Assembly (NCBI GenBank): GCA_002479805.1
Contig: DLPB01000020.1
Span: 62,001-126,000 of the forward strand
Origin: Micrococcales bacterium UBA7469
GTDB lineage: Bacteria; Actinomycetota; Actinomycetes; Actinomycetales; Microbacteriaceae
Reading direction: 5' to 3'
DNA length: 64,000 nt
In this document: positions 45,501 to 52,945 of the stretch, in pieces
Numbering within the stretch: position 1 is the stretch's first letter
Layout: every line of letters begins with the position of its first letter
Translations under genes and position numbers: made by a program
Notes under the pieces: model-generated
Told to the model about the DNA's origin: nothing
The model's database searches: none
Seen by the model: only the letters and a program-made list of their open reading frames with translations

Positions 45501-48500
45501 CCACCGCCACCACCAGCGCCAACGCACCAGGTCTGACCTGCGAAGCTGTGCTTGGCACCGCTGCCACCAAACTTAGGCTGATAGTAGCTGCGGTCTCCCG
45601 GGTGGGTAGCGCCATTACCGCCGGAATAACCGGAGGAGAAATAAATGCCGGCACTTGCCCCACTGCCACCGATACCGCCGCCACCTGGCCAGTTGTTTGG
45701 AGCCTTACCAGCTTTACCGCCGGTTGCTACAAAGCTTGAGCTGTAGGCAGCTGTGCCATAGGTCACTTGCGAATCGCCACCGTCTTGCCCAGAGATGGAA
45801 TTAACCGCTCCCCCAGCGCCACCGGAACCAACTGAGATTGGGATGGTTTGACTGCTGGTGACTGGGATGGTCGCTTTTCGGCTACTTCCGCCGCCACCAC
45901 CACCGCCACCGCCGCCGCTGGAACCATACTTACCGGCACCACCACCGCCGCCGGCTCCGACGATTAGGGTCTCCATCGTCGAAAGATTGTTCGGGATCTT
46001 CAGGGTATTACTGCCGGCTGCGGTGAACTGCAACAGGCAAGCCCCATTCACGGTTTCGCTGACTGTCACGCCCGCTGTGCTGTTCACCAAAACTGCGCAA
46101 GCACCAGAGCCAACCTGCTGAAATGCCATTACCCACTGAGCATTTAGCTCGATGTCGCCACTTGGTGAATAGCTTGCTCCAGACTGCCCAACCAGAGAAC
46201 CGCCACCGGATAGCGTGTACCAACCTAAGACGTCATAGCCGGCCCTGGTGCCCATGTTTGGTAAGCGAATAGCGCCTGAGGTTGAGAGCGCGGTTGGGGT
46301 TAGCGAACCACCCTGCGAGTTGAAGCTGACTGTGCGGTAGCTGACCGCACCGGTCTGGGTGGCAGTCAGCCCACCTTCAAAAACCCGCAGCGAGCGAAGC
46401 TTGCCCTCAAAAGTGGAATTCCAGTTACTGGAACCGATGAAGTTCGAATTCCAAGTTGTGATGACCGGTAGTGCGGTGAAGCTGTTGTCGGTGTGGGTTA
46501 AAGTGCCGTTGACGTAAATCTTGCAACTGGCACCATCAATGGCAATGGTGTAGCGATTCAACCCAGCTTGAATTGTGTTTTGCCCAACACCACAATCGTC
46601 AACAAAAGTTGCTCCGTTATAGATATGAAGCTGAAGCTCTGACGTTATGCCTGCGCGCAAGATCAGAACGTTAGAACTGCTTTGACCACGTCCAAAATCT
46701 AAAACAGTCTCTTGGGAGTTAGTTGCTCCGAAATCTGCCTCGAAATCGACTGTCATTCCCTTGCGTGAAAATACTGTGCTGTCGATATCAGCAACATCTA
46801 AATAGTTGTTACCAGCCCCCGATGAGAAGAGCCAAGATCGGTTCGTGGCATCCAGGCTGAAGGTGCCCGAACGGGTGATGCCGTAGGAATTAGAAGACAG
46901 GTCTCGAATAACCCCGGTTTGCGGGTCGAACGAGTTCAGGTCAGTGGAATTTAGGTTCAGCTGCGGACTCAGCGAAGCCCAAAGCGCATAGAGGCTGGTG
47001 CTGGAGGCAAATGTCACCGACTGCTGATTTCGGTATTTAGATCCCGAACCATCGGCCTGAGTGGTCCAGCCCATAAAGGCATGCCCTGACCGCACGAATG
47101 AGTTTGCCGTTAAGGTTGCCGCTTGATTAGGGATGATGGTTTGGGAGGTGGTAACGGAAGTGCCGTTGTTGGCAAAGAAAGTTATCTTGGTTGACGATTG
47201 CGGCGTGGTTGCCACATTGGCAAACGACTCCCACTTGAAATCGGTTCTTGCCGACCATGGGGAATCATTGGCGGCAAAAGTCCAGTCTGAGTGCACGCCC
47301 GAGTAATTTCCAAAACCAATTTCTGGAGCAATTTCACTCTGCCGGTTCCAGGCAACGATTGTGGCCGGTTGGTCCAGGTTATGAATCTGGAACGATGCAT
47401 AGACTCCATCACCGGAAGTGTAGGAGTCGGCATCGTCATACTGCGTTGACGGGCCACGAGCGGTCAGCGAAGGATCAGGTGCGGTGGCGTAGTTCCAAGG
47501 CCAAATCTCTAATCTAGCTGCAGAGATGTAGCGCAAATTTTGGGCGGCAATATTGCTCGTCACGTTCACGTCCTGCACGTTGCCCTGAATCTCAAACTGA
47601 GATCCGGCCCCGGCGGTGGTTGGCATCTGGAGCTTTGCGATGTCGGAATAGGTTTCAGATTGAGAACCTAATTGACCCATGTTTCTACTGAAGTTGACAT
47701 CGACATACGAGGTTTGATTATCGGTGGTGGAAAGTCCGTAAGCAGCCTGCACCCGATATCGAATTCGAGTGAAATTCGAAGCGGCATGCTGTTCAGCTGC
47801 ACCACCGGCTAGACCAAAACCCGAGTCGTAATTGATTAGACCACTGGTTCGACGAGGGTTTGTGGTGGCGAAGATCTTGGTCCAGGGATAGCCATAGAAA
47901 CCATAAGAGGTGTTGTTGTTTTGGGCTGCCACTCGCACAAAATAGCTTTGGGCCGAACTTAGCCCAGTGATGGTTACACCTCTTTGAGTACCACCATAAA
48001 CCTGCTGGTTAGTCCAGTTGGCTCCATCGGTTGAATACTCCACTCGATAGCTGTGAATGTTTCGGCCATAAGTTTCCAAGGTGTCACCCCAGGTCACCGA
48101 TAGTGATTCAACACCTGGAGAAACCGAGACGTTCAATGGCGCAGACATTTGAAGTGAGGTTCTCGAGTAAACGCCACGACTCGTTAGGTTGATGCTCCCG
48201 ACTCGGTCATAGACGGTTCCGCCGTTGCCCTCGTTGAAGTCGTAGTGGTGGATCAGCCCGGCAACACCTGCAGATCCCCACCAACGCATGTAGGTCTGAA
48301 TTTGGTTTTGAGTATTTGCGCCTGACCAAACCCGAATTTCATCCACCATGCCCGGGAAATCATGGAAGACGTTTACACCATCCCAGGAGCCACCCACCGC
48401 AAAACCAGCTCGGTCCGAGGTCACACTCGCCATCGACTGATTTGAGCTATGAATCAAGTCGCCGTTGAGATAAACCCGGTATTGGCTGCTGTCTGATACA

Positions 48501-48952
48501 TAGGCCAAGTGAAACCAGGTGTTGGTTGGAATAACACCCAGGGAAAAGAAATCGCCGCAGGTGTTTTGAGCCGCGTGCAGGTCATATTGCGACCCAGTCC
48601 AGTGCGCTGAAACAAACAGGCGACCTGCTCGGCAACCGCCGGTGTCCTGGTTCTGGGCGAACAGTGTCTGATAGTCGTCACCATCACTGGTTCCGGGGCG
48701 CAGATAGAACCAACCATCGACCGTGAAGGTGTTGTCGCTTGCTGGGATTACCGCTTCGTTTGCACCAGAAACGAAAGCGCCGTCACTTACGGTTGCGGCA
48801 TAGTCGACGGTTGAGTTATAGCCGTATGAGGTGTTCGCCTGGGCTTGTTCTGACTCAGCGGGGATTAGCACCATTGAAGTTGTCAAGAGCGCAAAAATCA
48901 GCACCTGAGCAAGCTTGTTCAGAGTGCCACTTGAGCGCAGAAGATGCAGCAT
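42521..48952 (-). CDS. Secreted multidomain surface protein (2143 aa)
   Basis: Signal peptide about 1-39 ending AQA; LamG 45-261 (MVDEIRVW, HHYDFNEG); FN3 268-355; a region of unknown type about 361-585; an InlB B-repeat (Listeria-Bacteroides type, GHAFMGWTTQADGSG) 588-655; second LamG 658-870; second InlB B-repeat 871-937; glycine-rich domain 991-1235; five Cys-paired modules 1238-1668; three FN3 domains about 1668-1950; IPT/TIG-like domain 1981-2061; and a C-terminal 80-residue domain with YVAVYTKAHAGKRLSFKIG. There is no membrane span or LPXTG at the C-terminus, so release or non-covalent attachment is expected. The ATG at 48952 follows GGGAAGG. It is paralogous to the giant gene in its LamG start and Cys/FN3 block. 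Probable adhesin or matrix component. Confidence 0.88.
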   Translation of the reverse strand: MLHLLRSSGTLNKLAQVLIFALLTTSMVLIPAESEQAQANTSYGYNSTVDYAATVSDGAFVSGANEAVIPASDNTFTVDGWFYLRPGTSDGDDYQTLFAQNQDTGGCRAGRLFVSAHWTGSQYDLHAAQNTCGDFFSLGVIPTNTWFHLAYVSDSSQYRVYLNGDLIHSSNQSMASVTSDRAGFAVGGSWDGVNVFHDFPGMVDEIRVWSGANTQNQIQTYMRWWGSAGVAGLIHHYDFNEGNGGTVYDRVGSINLTSRGVYSRTSLQMSAPLNVSVSPGVESLSVTWGDTLETYGRNIHSYRVEYSTDGANWTNQQVYGGTQRGVTITGLSSAQSYFVRVAAQNNNTSYGFYGYPWTKIFATTNPRRTSGLINYDSGFGLAGGAAEQHAASNFTRIRYRVQAAYGLSTTDNQTSYVDVNFSRNMGQLGSQSETYSDIAKLQMPTTAGAGSQFEIQGNVQDVNVTSNIAAQNLRYISAARLEIWPWNYATAPDPSLTARGPSTQYDDADSYTSGDGVYASFQIHNLDQPATIVAWNRQSEIAPEIGFGNYSGVHSDWTFAANDSPWSARTDFKWESFANVATTPQSSTKITFFANNGTSVTTSQTIIPNQAATLTANSFVRSGHAFMGWTTQADGSGSKYRNQQSVTFASSTSLYALWASLSPQLNLNSTDLNSFDPQTGVIRDLSSNSYGITRSGTFSLDATNRSWLFSSGAGNNYLDVADIDSTVFSRKGMTVDFEADFGATNSQETVLDFGRGQSSSNVLILRAGITSELQLHIYNGATFVDDCGVGQNTIQAGLNRYTIAIDGASCKIYVNGTLTHTDNSFTALPVITTWNSNFIGSSNWNSTFEGKLRSLRVFEGGLTATQTGAVSYRTVSFNSQGGSLTPTALSTSGAIRLPNMGTRAGYDVLGWYTLSGGGSLVGQSGASYSPSGDIELNAQWVMAFQQVGSGACAVLVNSTAGVTVSETVNGACLLQFTAAGSNTLKIPNNLSTMETLIVGAGGGGGAGKYGSSGGGGGGGGGGSSRKATIPVTSSQTIPISVGSGGAGGAVNSISGQDGGDSQVTYGTAAYSSSFVATGGKAGKAPNNWPGGGGIGGSGASAGIYFSSGYSGGNGATHPGDRSYYQPKFGGSGAKHSFAGQTWCVGAGGGGGNREVANDVYFQWEPRSQYCTGSTTATGGSGGWHNGSTAVPASAGLANLGGGGGGGSYDSEALISRAGAAGADGLVAFYFMPSAGNISLSSVAAFSFSATTKTINLTKDNPTTDVTWTSSNPAICTVTGNASSGTVTPVGGGLCEISVTLASSGSFARGTANTSFQIDKISRTAPSWVNGSLTVPFGSTFDLRTNITAPGSNSYVFSTSGTANSCAVTGYTLTVGSVGDSCSVAITLLGDSVYLDMPGATALSIAVSKISQSAIVITSGNTMDVNQSFTVSAAGGSGTGSLSYHVQSQGTTGCAIDSATGALTASSSGTCQIYATRAASTNYDAATSSHQVITVSKIGQILNWVSQPQAQYLAGSTYSLEATASSQLSITYSIASGLCSLSSSIVTFSGSGDCVIQASQSGNGSYLAAATISQTVSVGKINQTMTFSPLSNRSWGSLAFSLSATVSSQLAISYSESAQTTNDACDVSSNGIVTIKNVGDCAVVATQGGNSVYAPVSITRHFEVTANPAGAPFIGSVSFGDRQLNASFFTPSYLGGGTVSAYELRAYQLDGTLASTNTGCVARSGSTQSCSVIGLTNGQTYVLRVAAITQAGLGALSASSSQIIPAANPEAVSNLIAIEGNGSLRLHWNPATSLGGGNFDQYRIFWRAPGQQYQANGSPGATIGSQASNSYLITGLQNGVAYDVKVTTVTSINTLELQSNTAEVRQVPFTVPDAPASVVAFDSGTRIVVAWQPPTFDGGNPIDRYVVTKDGSTVCILTSASSTSCELLRPSNGTVNLGVVAENDAGASSAASTSITIVSYLSTVTPVSGSTGGVITAPGNIKPNIIGVTGSSQVKVNSSVRLYGAALDQIKEIKVDGIAASFFVNNAGLITLRIPVGVKPGDPTITLIGDFGNISINSLFEVVSTDLPSKSKVTVGTFNGYVAVYTKAHAGKRLSFKIGNTWKVVDQLASGYTYNLKKLTRNKVATVQVYIDRVLVLVSQVRVK
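43950..45240 (-). repeat. Five Cys-paired modules of the 2143-aa protein
   Basis: The modules carry Cys pairs such as AICTVTGNASSG with GGLCEIS, NSCAVTGY with GDSCSVA, TGCAIDSATGALTASSSGTC and DACDVSSNGIVTIKNVGDC. Linkers have the form SKISQ, SKIGQ and GKINQ. Order and spacing match the five-module block at 21640-22930 in the giant gene, and FN3 domains follow in both. Confidence 0.7.
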
Positions 48953-48998
48953 GACCTTCCCAGAATACCGCCAGCAGGCTGTGCGGAAGCTGACTAGA

Positions 48999-49012
48999 TT
49001 CGGTTAACCGAA
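48999..49012. promoter_or_regulatory. Perfect 14-bp palindrome upstream of the 2143-aa gene
   Basis: TTCGGTTAACCGAA is a perfect palindrome 47-60 bases before the start codon of the surface-protein gene and just past the rplJL terminator. Its position fits an operator or activator site for that gene. A TATTCT element lies between it and the start codon. No regulator family can be assigned. Confidence 0.45.
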
Positions 49013-49020
49013 GCGACCGG

Positions 49021-49053
49021 AAAAAGAAAATCCCCCAGGTAAGCCTGGGGGAT
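49021..49053 (-). terminator. Intrinsic terminator of rplJ-rplL
   Basis: Minus-strand ATCCCCCAGG and CCTGGGGGAT pair around CTTA and are followed by TTTCTTTTTCC, 21 bases beyond the rplL stop. It isolates the ribosomal genes from the surface-protein genes. Confidence 0.9.
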
Positions 49054-49073
49054 CAATCTTTGCTTTGGGGGGA

Positions 49074-49454
49074 TTACTTTAGGGTAACCTTGCCGCCGGC
49101 AGCCTCTAGCTTTGCCTTAGCGTCCTCAGCGGTCTCCTTCTTGGCACCCTCAAGGATGGTTGCAGGTGCACCATCAACCAGAGCCTTTGCCTCGCCTAGA
49201 CCTAGGTTGGTGATTGCACGAACCTCCTTGATGACCTGGATCTTCTGGTCACCAGCGGACTCTAGTACAACGTCGAACTCGGTCTTCTCTTCTGCAGCCT
49301 CAGCAGGTGCAGCAGCGCCTGCAGCAGCAACTGCAACTGGTGCAGCAGCAGAAACTTCGAATACCTCTTCGAACTTCTTTACGAACTCAGAAAGCTCGAT
49401 CAGGGTTAGCTCCTTGAAAGCCTCAATGAGCTGGTCGGCAGATAGCTTTGCCAT
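49074..49454 (-). CDS. rplL: 50S ribosomal protein L7/L12
   Basis: A 126-residue stalk protein that recruits translation factors. The N-terminal dimer domain is [21 protein letters not shown], an Ala-rich hinge runs from about residue 36 to 55, and the factor-binding C-terminal domain contains [22 protein letters not shown] and [19 protein letters not shown] precedes the ATG. It follows rplJ after 30 bases and ends at a strong terminator. Confidence 0.99.
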   Translation of the reverse strand: MAKLSADQLIEAFKELTLIELSEFVKKFEEVFEVSAAAPVAVAAAGAAAPAEAAEEKTEFDVVLESAGDQKIQVIKEVRAITNLGLGEAKALVDGAPATILEGAKKETAEDAKAKLEAAGGKVTLK

Positions 49455-49484
49455 TTGTGTCTCCTATTGGTTTGTTGACGATTG

Positions 49485-49997
49485 TTAGTTGGACTCTTGC
49501 TTTTGACGCAACGCGTCGACAACGCGAACGGTTCCCGAAGGAAGTGCGTTGAAGGTGTAGGCAGCCTTGAACAGCGAGGCCTTTAGAGCACCAGCGGCCT
49601 TGGCCAGTAGCACTTCGCGAGTCTCGAGGTCCGCAAGCTTCTTAACATCTGCCTCGGAAAGAGCAATGCCATCCATGACACCGGTCTTAACCACTAGCAG
49701 CGGGTTAGCCTTTGCGAAGTCCTTCAGTGCCTTTGCCGCGGAAACTGCGTCTCCGTGAACAAATGCCAATGCAGATGGACCAAATAGCTGGCCCTCAAAA
49801 GCAGAAACTCCTGCTTCCTTTGCTGCAATTGTTAGAAGGGTGTTCTTAGCAACTACGTAGGTTGCGTCATTAGCCAATGCGCGACGCAGCTCCTTGAGCT
49901 GAGTCACAGTGAGTCCGCGGTATTCAGTAAGGATTACTGCACTCGAGCTGGAGAACTTGTCCTTTAGCTCGGCGACCGTAGCCTTCTTGTCTGCCAT
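49485..49997 (-). CDS. rplJ: 50S ribosomal protein L10
   Basis: A 170-residue ribosomal stalk base protein that carries L7/L12 dimers. The N-terminal rRNA-binding domain has VILTEYRGLTVTQLKELRRAL and YVVAKNTLL. The C-terminal helix that binds L12 is the segment ending ALRQKQESN. AAGGAG precedes the ATG. Expression is expected to be autoregulated through the leader immediately upstream. Confidence 0.98.
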   Translation of the reverse strand: MADKKATVAELKDKFSSSSAVILTEYRGLTVTQLKELRRALANDATYVVAKNTLLTIAAKEAGVSAFEGQLFGPSALAFVHGDAVSAAKALKDFAKANPLLVVKTGVMDGIALSEADVKKLADLETREVLLAKAAGALKASLFKAAYTFNALPSGTVRVVDALRQKQESN

Positions 49998-50033
49998 GGC
50001 ACTCCTTGTTTGTGTTGGTGCCGGTCAGTTCTT

Positions 50034-50140
50034 AAAAGAAAAAGCTCCGAACGCAGAGTAAACGTTCAGAGCAAAAAGCTTCTTACATTCACCTGCGCTG
50101 GCCTTCACTTTCGTGAACCTTAATCAACGCAGGTGAATCT
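50034..50140 (-). ncRNA. Ribosomal L10 leader with attenuator-type terminator
   Basis: On the minus strand the leader starts with a long stem, TTCACCTGCG pairing with CGCAGGTGAA (50128-50137 with 50088-50097), enclosing a smaller GTTCAC-GAAA-GTGAA hairpin. This is the shape of the L10 leader bound by the L10-L12 complex. It is followed by a 10-bp hairpin, GCTCTGAACG with CGTTCGGAGC, and a T-rich run (TTTTTCTTTT at 50034-50043). That hairpin can stop transcription before rplJ, so control by attenuation is likely in addition to translational feedback. Confidence 0.75.
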
Positions 50141-50158
50141 AGAAACTAATTTCTTTGA

Positions 50159-51949
50159 TTACCTTTGACGAAACCGGCGGTCTTTGGCTGCGTATAGCTT
50201 ATTTCCACCGTGACGCTCGCGCAAGTCTTTCTTTACCTTGGACTTGTTTGCGGTCTCAAATCTTGAGTCGCCAAAGTCCAGGGAGTCAACCACCGGTGGT
50301 GGTGCAATTGGACCGGCAAGATCGGCAACAAACTTGTCACCGGCTACCACGTGAACGTACTTGGCCTCACGATCGGCACGCTCCAGTAGGCCCTCGATCT
50401 TGCGAGTGCGGCCAAGTGGCACTAGCGAAACCACGGTTCCGGAACGACCGGCACGACCGGTGCGACCGGCGCGGTGAAGATAGGTCTTGTATTCCTCTGG
50501 AAGGTCAAGCTGAATAACCAACTTCACATCGTCAACGTGAATACCGCGAGCGGCAACGTCGGTTGCGATCATGACGCGAGCTGCTCCGTGAGTAAAGCGC
50601 TCTAGGTTCCTGGTGCGCTGAGCCTGGTTTAGGTCACCGTGCAGACGAGCGGTTGAAACACCGGCATCGTTTAGCGACTGGGATAGTGCCTCGGCAGTTG
50701 CCTTGGTGCGAACGAACACGATCGACTTACCCTCACCCTGAACTAGGCGGTGGAAGACCTGCGAGCGGTCCTTTGGCTCCATGGTCAATACGATGTGTTG
50801 AATGTCCGAAGTCTCGTTTACTTCACCAGGCACCTCATAGACATAAGGGCTTGGCATAAAGCGCTTTACCAGGCTGGCAACCTGCTTGTCCAAGGTGGCA
50901 GAGAACAGTAGCTTCTGCGAATCTCCAGTTGCCTCCAGAATGCGGGTAACCGGCTCGACAAAGCCCAGTTCACACATGTGATCGGCTTCGTCCAAAACAA
51001 TGCGCTCACACTCAGAGAGGTCAACTAGACCTTGGGCCATTAGATCCTCAAGGCGACCAGGGGTAGCAATTGCAATGTCTACGCCACGCTTTAGTGCCTG
51101 CTCCTGACGGAACTGTGGCACCCCACCGTAGATGGTGGTGGTGAAAAAGCCCACGCTCTTAGCAAGCTGCGACAGCGTGCGATCAATCTGATCTGCTAGC
51201 TCACGAGTCGGAGCCAATACCAAAGCCTTTGGCTTACCTGGCTTACGAGGCTGGTTGCCCTGAGCAGAAAGCATTGCCACCAATGGGACGCCGAAAGCAA
51301 TGGTCTTACCACTACCGGTCTTACCGCGACCTAGAACGTCGCGACCCGACATGGCAACCGGGATGGTTGCTGCCTGGATTGGGAATGGTGCAGCAGCACC
51401 CATCTTGGCAAGTTCTTGGGTTAGACGCTCAGGTAGGTCCATCTCCTGGAAGGTGGCAAAGCTAGCTGCATCGGTTGCACTCTCAAGCTTCTCGAGCTTG
51501 ACGTCCTGTGAGAAGGTCTTGCCGGTCGAGCTCTTCGAGCGAGCATTTTCAAAGGTCTTGTTGCGGTCGTTGTCGCGAGCTACCCGATCTGGACGCTCAG
51601 AGAAAGACTTACGGGCTGGGTCAAAGTCACGGCCACCGGTGCGTGGTTTGCGGTCACCATCGAAGTCACGAGCTGCGCGTGGTTTACGGTCGCCGTCAAA
51701 TTCGCGAGTCGCTCTTGGCTTGCGATCAGACTCAAAATCTGGACGAGCGGCGCGAGGCTTGCGGTCGCCCTCTGCAGAGCGCTCAGACCTTGGAACGTAA
51801 TCGCCCTTTTTGGAGGCGTAGCCTTTGCGGCCATCGCGCTTGGTTGGAGCATCAGTGCGAGATGATTCCCACTTTGGGGCAACGGCACGTTTATTGCCTG
51901 CTGCTTTTGGTCTGGACGCGCGCGAAGGCGCGGAAAAATCTTTAGCCAT
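50159..51949 (-). CDS. DEAD-box ATP-dependent RNA helicase
   Basis: A 596-residue RNA helicase. Core motifs in order are the Q-motif region FPIQAATIP, GRGKTGSGKT (I), PTRELA (Ia), TPGRL, DEAD in VLDEADHM (II), SAT in LLFSATLD (III), ATDVAARGI and HRAGRTGRAGR (VI). The first ~140 residues are a basic low-complexity extension with four tandem DRKPRA units near 51630-51780, a probable RNA-binding tail. Actinobacterial relatives act in cold adaptation, ribosome assembly or RNA decay. The start ATG at 51949 is preceded by AAGGA, which is held in a hairpin. Confidence 0.95.
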   Translation of the reverse strand: MAKDFSAPSRASRPKAAGNKRAVAPKWESSRTDAPTKRDGRKGYASKKGDYVPRSERSAEGDRKPRAARPDFESDRKPRATREFDGDRKPRAARDFDGDRKPRTGGRDFDPARKSFSERPDRVARDNDRNKTFENARSKSSTGKTFSQDVKLEKLESATDAASFATFQEMDLPERLTQELAKMGAAAPFPIQAATIPVAMSGRDVLGRGKTGSGKTIAFGVPLVAMLSAQGNQPRKPGKPKALVLAPTRELADQIDRTLSQLAKSVGFFTTTIYGGVPQFRQEQALKRGVDIAIATPGRLEDLMAQGLVDLSECERIVLDEADHMCELGFVEPVTRILEATGDSQKLLFSATLDKQVASLVKRFMPSPYVYEVPGEVNETSDIQHIVLTMEPKDRSQVFHRLVQGEGKSIVFVRTKATAEALSQSLNDAGVSTARLHGDLNQAQRTRNLERFTHGAARVMIATDVAARGIHVDDVKLVIQLDLPEEYKTYLHRAGRTGRAGRSGTVVSLVPLGRTRKIEGLLERADREAKYVHVVAGDKFVADLAGPIAPPPVVDSLDFGDSRFETANKSKVKKDLRERHGGNKLYAAKDRRFRQR

Positions 51950-51960
51950 TTTTGAGGATT

Positions 51961-51982
51961 TCCTTAGGGGCGTGCCTAAGGA
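51961..51982 (-). promoter_or_regulatory. Hairpin sequestering the helicase Shine-Dalgarno sequence
   Basis: TCCTTAGG and CCTAAGGA form a perfect 8-bp stem with a six-base loop in the mRNA leader. The 3' arm contains AAGGA, the only good ribosome binding site, ending 11 bases before the ATG. Folding would hide the site and opening would expose it. This arrangement could give temperature- or self-controlled translation of a helicase able to unwind it. Confidence 0.6.
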
Positions 51983-52003
51983 CGGTTTCCTCTAGCACTA
52001 CGA

Positions 52004-52032
52004 GATTTCTAAGCCTAGAGGCTGGGGGTCAA
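52004..52032 (-). promoter_or_regulatory. Candidate promoter of the DEAD-box helicase gene
   Basis: On the minus strand TTGACC at 52027-52032 is followed 15-17 bases later by TAGAAA/GAAATC as the -10. A start point near 51998 would give a leader of about 50 bases that includes the SD hairpin. A short AGCC-TCTA-GGCT dyad lies in the spacer. Confidence 0.35.
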
Positions 52033-52048
52033 AAAAGATAGGACCAAA

Positions 52049-52300
52049 TTAGCTTACAAGCCCGCGGAGCTTTAGCTCAGCGTGCAAAACCGCGTCCGAT
52101 GGCTCAACCAAGTGGCTGCCGTCCGCAAAGCGAATCACTGGAATGTTGGTGCGGCCAGAGATCTCCTTGGATCGATCAGCGGCTGCAGGATCGGCCTCAA
52201 CATCGTGCATCTCATACTCCACACCCAGGGTGTTTAGAAGTGATTTTGACCTTCTGCAGTCGCTGCACCAGTCTGCTCCGTAGAACTCAATCTCTGCCAT
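52049..52300 (-). CDS. Glutaredoxin-like redox protein (mycoredoxin-type)
   Basis: An 83-residue thioredoxin-fold protein with the active site C12-S-D-C15 in GADWCSDCRRSKSLL and a cis-proline in TNIPVIRFADGS. Length and the shape of the active-site loop resemble actinobacterial mycoredoxins, which reduce mycothiol mixed disulfides, though the CSDC motif differs from the common CPYC/CGYC. It lies 3 bases after the HAD gene on the same strand, so the two are co-transcribed with the membrane protein further upstream. Confidence 0.85.
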   Translation of the reverse strand: MAEIEFYGADWCSDCRRSKSLLNTLGVEYEMHDVEADPAAADRSKEISGRTNIPVIRFADGSHLVEPSDAVLHAELKLRGLVS

Positions 52301-52303
52301 TTT

Positions 52304-52945
52304 TTACCTCAACCTAATCGACTCTGGAATGACTAACTCGCCATCCTCAAAGGTAATTCCCTTTAGTGAGCGAACCACAATGTCCGCCTGAGTGTCAAGC
52401 GCGTGTTCGGTTACTCCAACTAGTAATCCGGCGCCGGCTTCTAAGCCAGCAAGAATGCCAGATGCGGCATCTTCAAACACCACACACTCGGAGATGTCGA
52501 AACCAAGGTTGGCAGCGCCCTTGAGATATGGCTCGGGGTGTGGCTTGCCATTTTCGACATCCCAGGCGGTAACGATTTCTTTGGGGATTGGGATTCCGGC
52601 GGCGCTGAGCCTTGCTCTAGCGAGGTTTGGGTTTGCGCTGGTCACCACAGTCCAAACGCCGGGCTTCATTGAGGTGAGGAATTCCACCGAGCCTTCAAGT
52701 GGCACCGTTAGGTGCGCTAGGTCTTGCTCGAGGTTGTTGATGTAATCGTCGGCCTCTTTGAATAGCTGCTCCCCAACCATTTGCAAAACCAAGTCTTGCG
52801 CTCGCTTGCCATGGTGTTCGGCGGTTAATTCAAACCCCGGGTGATACTTCTCGCCCCACTGTCGCCAAGCGCTGATTGCACCGGGCATGGAATCAACCAG
52901 GACTCCGTCGTTGTCGAACAAAAGTCCCTTGAAATAACTACGCAT
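52304..52945 (-). CDS. HAD-superfamily phosphatase / phosphoglucomutase-like hydrolase
   Basis: A 213-residue HAD hydrolase of subfamily IA. The nucleophile motif is LLFDNDGVLVDS (Asp11, Asp13), motif II is VVTSANPN, and GKPHPEPYLKGA with VVFEDAASGILAGLEAG give motifs III and IV. The alpha-helical cap between residues about 15 and 85 fits sugar-phosphate phosphatases and beta-phosphoglucomutases. Its start overlaps the end of the 8-TM protein gene by 8 bases. Substrate is not determinable. Confidence 0.88.
   Translation of the reverse strand: MRSYFKGLLFDNDGVLVDSMPGAISAWRQWGEKYHPGFELTAEHHGKRAQDLVLQMVGEQLFKEADDYINNLEQDLAHLTVPLEGSVEFLTSMKPGVWTVVTSANPNLARARLSAAGIPIPKEIVTAWDVENGKPHPEPYLKGAANLGFDISECVVFEDAASGILAGLEAGAGLLVGVTEHALDTQADIVVRSLKGITFEDGELVIPESIRLR

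Noticed and set aside
18783..49073. Surface-protein region as a recently mobile island
   Set aside because: No transposase, integrase, direct-repeat edge or tRNA junction is visible, and base composition looks similar to the flanks by eye. Transfer remains possible but is not supported here.
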